From assembly GCF_004121055.1 (NCBI RefSeq), contig NZ_PYAL01000007.1, positions 310,001-374,000 of the forward strand: DNA of 64,000 nucleotides. The letters run 5' to 3'. The first letter of the stretch is position 1. Each line of letters opens with the position of its first letter. Origin of the DNA: Achromobacter aloeverae. Its GTDB lineage: Bacteria > Pseudomonadota > Gammaproteobacteria > Burkholderiales > Burkholderiaceae_B. Both the position numbers and the translations under genes were made by a program. This document shows, in pieces, positions 62,041 through 64,000 of the stretch. The notes below the pieces were generated by a model. The model searched no databases, was not told the origin of the DNA, and saw only the letters and a program-made list of their open reading frames with translations.

Positions 62041-62176
62041 GGCGGGCGGAGAGTCCGCCCGCGCCTGCCTGGCGCGAGACGATCGCGTGGCCAGGCAGGC
62101 CGGCCTCGCCCTTGCAGCGTCGCCCTTGCAGCGTCCGCCTGTGCGGCCTGGCTTGGCCGCGCCAGGCCAGGCCGCC

Positions 62177-63154
62177 CTACTTGCAGCCCGCGACGCAGAG
62201 CCCCTTTGCATCGAAGGCCATCGTCCGGCCCGACAAGGGCACATGCACCGGCACGTGCACGGCCTTGACGAAGGCCTCGGTCTTGCTGCCTGGCCGGATC
62301 TTGCCATTGACGGTGCCCACCTCGTTGGCGTGCGAGGGGATGACCGAGGCGGGCTTGACCAGGCTGTTGACGATATAGGCGGCCTCGCGCGGCCCCGTGG
62401 TAAAGCCGTCGCCCATGTTCATCACCACGAGCTTGGCGTGGTACAGGTCGCGGACGACGAACTCCTGGTCGGCGAGCACTCCTGTATCGCCTGACAGGTA
62501 GGCCACCAGGCCGTTGCTGAACGTCAGCACGTAGCCCGTGGCCGGCCCGACATCGCCGGCGATGCCGGCATCCTTCATCTGCTTGCCCAGATCGCCGCCG
62601 ATGAGATCCGGGTCCAGGCCGTTGCTATGCAGCGCGGCCACCGTGGCGATGCGCACGCCGCCGATCACCACGCTGCCGCCGAAGCGCGCCAGGACGGCAT
62701 TGGCGGGGTCGCCGCCATTGGCCTTCAGCTTGGCGGCGAAGAACGGCGGCATTTCGCTGCCCGTGACGATCTTCGATTGCTTGGCCAGCGCGATATTGAC
62801 GGCATTGGTGTTGGGCACGTCGGAGACCGACACGTCCGGCTTTTCGCAACTGCCGGAATTGGGCGCCTTGTTGTGGGCATTGCCCACGTGATCGCCATGC
62901 ATGTGGCTGACCAGGATGATATCGATCTTGCCCAGGCGGGGATCGCCGGCGCCCGCGACGGTGCGGCCCGGGTCGTAGAGGATGCGGGTGCCATTGGGAT
63001 CCTCGAAGACCAGGGCGCGATCCTGTGGGCAGAATTCACCGTCGATGCCGCCCAGCGGCGTGACGCGCACATTCCTGGAATCCGGCGAGGCGGCGACGGC
63101 CGGAAGGGTGGAAGCCAGGGTCAGCGCAGCAAGGAATACCGTGAGGGGTTTCAT
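62177..63154 (-). CDS. Secreted metallo-beta-lactamase-fold hydrolase
   Basis: A 325-residue periplasmic protein with a signal peptide cleaved near residue 22 (AVAA). The metal motif H84-M-H86-G-D88-H89 is intact; further His ligands lie in AALHSNGL and IPSHANEVG, and Asp in SGDTGVLAD. It resembles UlaG/RomA-like hydrolases more than true B1-B3 beta-lactamases, so I would not call it a resistance gene. The chain ends with two Cys (CVAGCK), which with Cys42 and Cys108 could make disulfides. GGAG precedes the ATG at 63154. Confidence 0.87.
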   Translation of the reverse strand: MKPLTVFLAALTLASTLPAVAASPDSRNVRVTPLGGIDGEFCPQDRALVFEDPNGTRILYDPGRTVAGAGDPRLGKIDIILVSHMHGDHVGNAHNKAPNSGSCEKPDVSVSDVPNTNAVNIALAKQSKIVTGSEMPPFFAAKLKANGGDPANAVLARFGGSVVIGGVRIATVAALHSNGLDPDLIGGDLGKQMKDAGIAGDVGPATGYVLTFSNGLVAYLSGDTGVLADQEFVVRDLYHAKLVVMNMGDGFTTGPREAAYIVNSLVKPASVIPSHANEVGTVNGKIRPGSKTEAFVKAVHVPVHVPLSGRTMAFDAKGLCVAGCK

Positions 63155-63170
63155 GTAGGGCTCCGTACGG

Positions 63171-63257
63171 GACACGCTCAGGACAGCTCAAGGACACGCT
63201 CAAGGGCACGCTCAAGGGCACGCACAAGGACACGCTCAGGGGAACACGCAAGGACAG
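63171..63257. repeat. Degenerate ~12-bp tandem repeats
   Basis: About seven units related to GACACGCTCAAG run from 63171 to 63257, with one- to three-base differences and small length changes. They begin 17 bp upstream of the metallo-hydrolase start codon, so they occupy its promoter and leader region. Confidence 0.8.
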
Positions 63258-63510
63258 CCGGGCACAGACAACCGCCGCGCTAGTCTAGCTTCGCCCGTCC
63301 TGGATTGCCATGCGGAATTCGCAGTATGCGGGGCATCTTGGGCGGCCCAATTGGTAGCCGGGATGGTGAGGGGACCAACTGGTCGCCATGGCGCCGGCGC
63401 CCCGTTCCGCCCGTTTGATGGTCGCGGTAGTATCGGGGCACCGGCGCGGGGCCGACGGCATCGCCGCGGCGCGTCCGGCGCAACGGGCGTTCGACCTTGG
63501 GAGCTATCAC

Positions 63511-64000
63511 ATGGATCTGGGTATCAAGGGCAAGTCGGCCCTCGTGTTCGGCGGCAGCCGGGGAATGGGGCGGGCCTGCGCGCGCCAGCTGGCGCTGGAA
63601 GGCGTGCGCGTGACGCTGGCGGCCCGCACACCGGCGACGCTGGCTGCCGCGGCCGACGAGATCTCCCGCGAGGCCGGCCTGCCCGTCGGCTGGGTGGCTG
63701 CCGACCTCACCCTGGACGCGGGCCGTTCGGCGGCCCTCGCGGCCTGCCCGGCGCCCGATATCCTGGTCAACAATGCCGATGGCCCCTTGCCCGGAGACTT
63801 CCGCGACTGGGAGCGCCAGGACTGGCTGGACGCGCTCGATGCCATGATGCTGGGCCCCATCGACATGATCCGCCGCACGGTCGACGGCATGATCGCGCGC
63901 CGGTTCGGCCGCATCGTCAACATCGTGTCGCGCAGCGTCAAGGCGCCGCATGCCGAACTGGGCTTGTCCAACGGCGCCCGTGCCGGCCTGGTCGGCTTCG
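63511..64000 (+). CDS. SDR-family protein lacking the catalytic YxxxK, partial
   Basis: The gene runs off the right edge after 163 codons. The cofactor loop GGSRGMGRACA and the NNADGPLPG segment mark an SDR. Where classical enzymes have YxxxK, this one reads LSNGARAG, so both the Tyr (now Leu) and the Lys (now Ala) appear to be missing, while the following GLVGF aligns well. It belongs to a divergent SDR subgroup that I have seen annotated only as oxidoreductase. GGGAG lies nine nucleotides before the ATG. Whether it is catalytic is open. Confidence 0.85.
   Translation, partial: MDLGIKGKSALVFGGSRGMGRACARQLALEGVRVTLAARTPATLAAAADEISREAGLPVGWVAADLTLDAGRSAALAACPAPDILVNNADGPLPGDFRDWERQDWLDALDAMMLGPIDMIRRTVDGMIARRFGRIVNIVSRSVKAPHAELGLSNGARAGLVGF

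Noticed and set aside
62177-63154. A class B beta-lactamase next to other resistance functions
   Set aside because: The fold motif is present, but the sequence resembles UlaG/RomA-like hydrolases and it is 45 kb from the bla operon.

Overview
The window is GC-rich chromosomal DNA from a betaproteobacterium of the Alcaligenaceae, most likely Bordetella or a close relative such as Achromobacter. This is an inference from gene content. Six periplasmic binding proteins of the Bug (TctC-like) family are scattered through 64 kb, a hallmark of this group. LysR regulators are abundant, and there is an OXA-type class D beta-lactamase resembling those of Achromobacter and Bordetella plus a heme ABC transporter of the bhuTUV/hmuTUV type. 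I saw no rRNA, tRNA, insertion sequence, prophage or CRISPR array. The genes look like an ordinary, densely packed accessory-metabolism region with a few compact functional units. Both ends cut through genes: a UxaA-type dehydratase on the left and a short-chain dehydrogenase on the right.

Layout. 1-3.2 kb: sugar-acid dehydratase, Bug protein and a divergent LysR regulator. 3.2-6.3 kb: a DHA2 drug pump and a divergent FUSC-family exporter. 6.4-10.4 kb: an SsuABC-like ABC importer with a flavin monooxygenase, probably for organosulfur scavenging. 10.5-14.4 kb: an ABC exporter, an RraA-like protein and a membrane acyltransferase. 14.5-17.7 kb: a beta-lactam sensing operon (BlaI repressor, a BlaR1-like membrane protein, OXA enzyme). 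17.8-21.4 kb: a LuxR regulator, a family 9 glycosyltransferase, a secreted protein of unknown function and a histidine phosphatase. 21.7-26.6 kb: IclR, an OPT peptide transporter, DUF1177, AroM and dipeptidase E, apparently one operon. 26.8-29.8 kb: an aldehyde dehydrogenase and an MFS transporter. 29.9-32.5 kb: heme importer. 32.8-39.0 kb: porin, a PEP-mutase/isocitrate-lyase-like enzyme, CocE-type hydrolase, oligopeptide-type binding protein and DUF2322. 39.1-42.4 kb: PhoD phosphatase, a DUF305 protein behind a CueR-type promoter, and a small unknown gene. 42.4-55.2 kb: a catabolic cluster with three LysR regulators, a CoA-transferase, four Bug proteins, two SDRs, a carboxymuconolactone-decarboxylase-like protein, an amidohydrolase and an SMP-30 lactonase. 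55.4-64 kb: two MFS transporters, an EamA exporter, an acyltransferase, a Bug protein, a metallo-beta-lactamase-fold hydrolase and a divergent SDR.

The most distinctive system is the beta-lactamase operon. The BlaR1-like protein keeps the zinc-protease membrane module but ends in an S11 (PBP7/PbpG-like) penicillin-binding domain instead of the usual class D-like sensor. The promoter in front of blaI is overlaid by three TTCTAGAA-type palindromes whose centres lie exactly 14 bp apart. Also notable are the OPT-DUF1177-AroM-PepE operon, a 31-bp sequence box shared by two Bug promoters, and a textbook MerR/CueR-type promoter with a 19-bp spacer in front of the DUF305 gene. Several 6-, 12- and 13-bp tandem repeats sit between genes.
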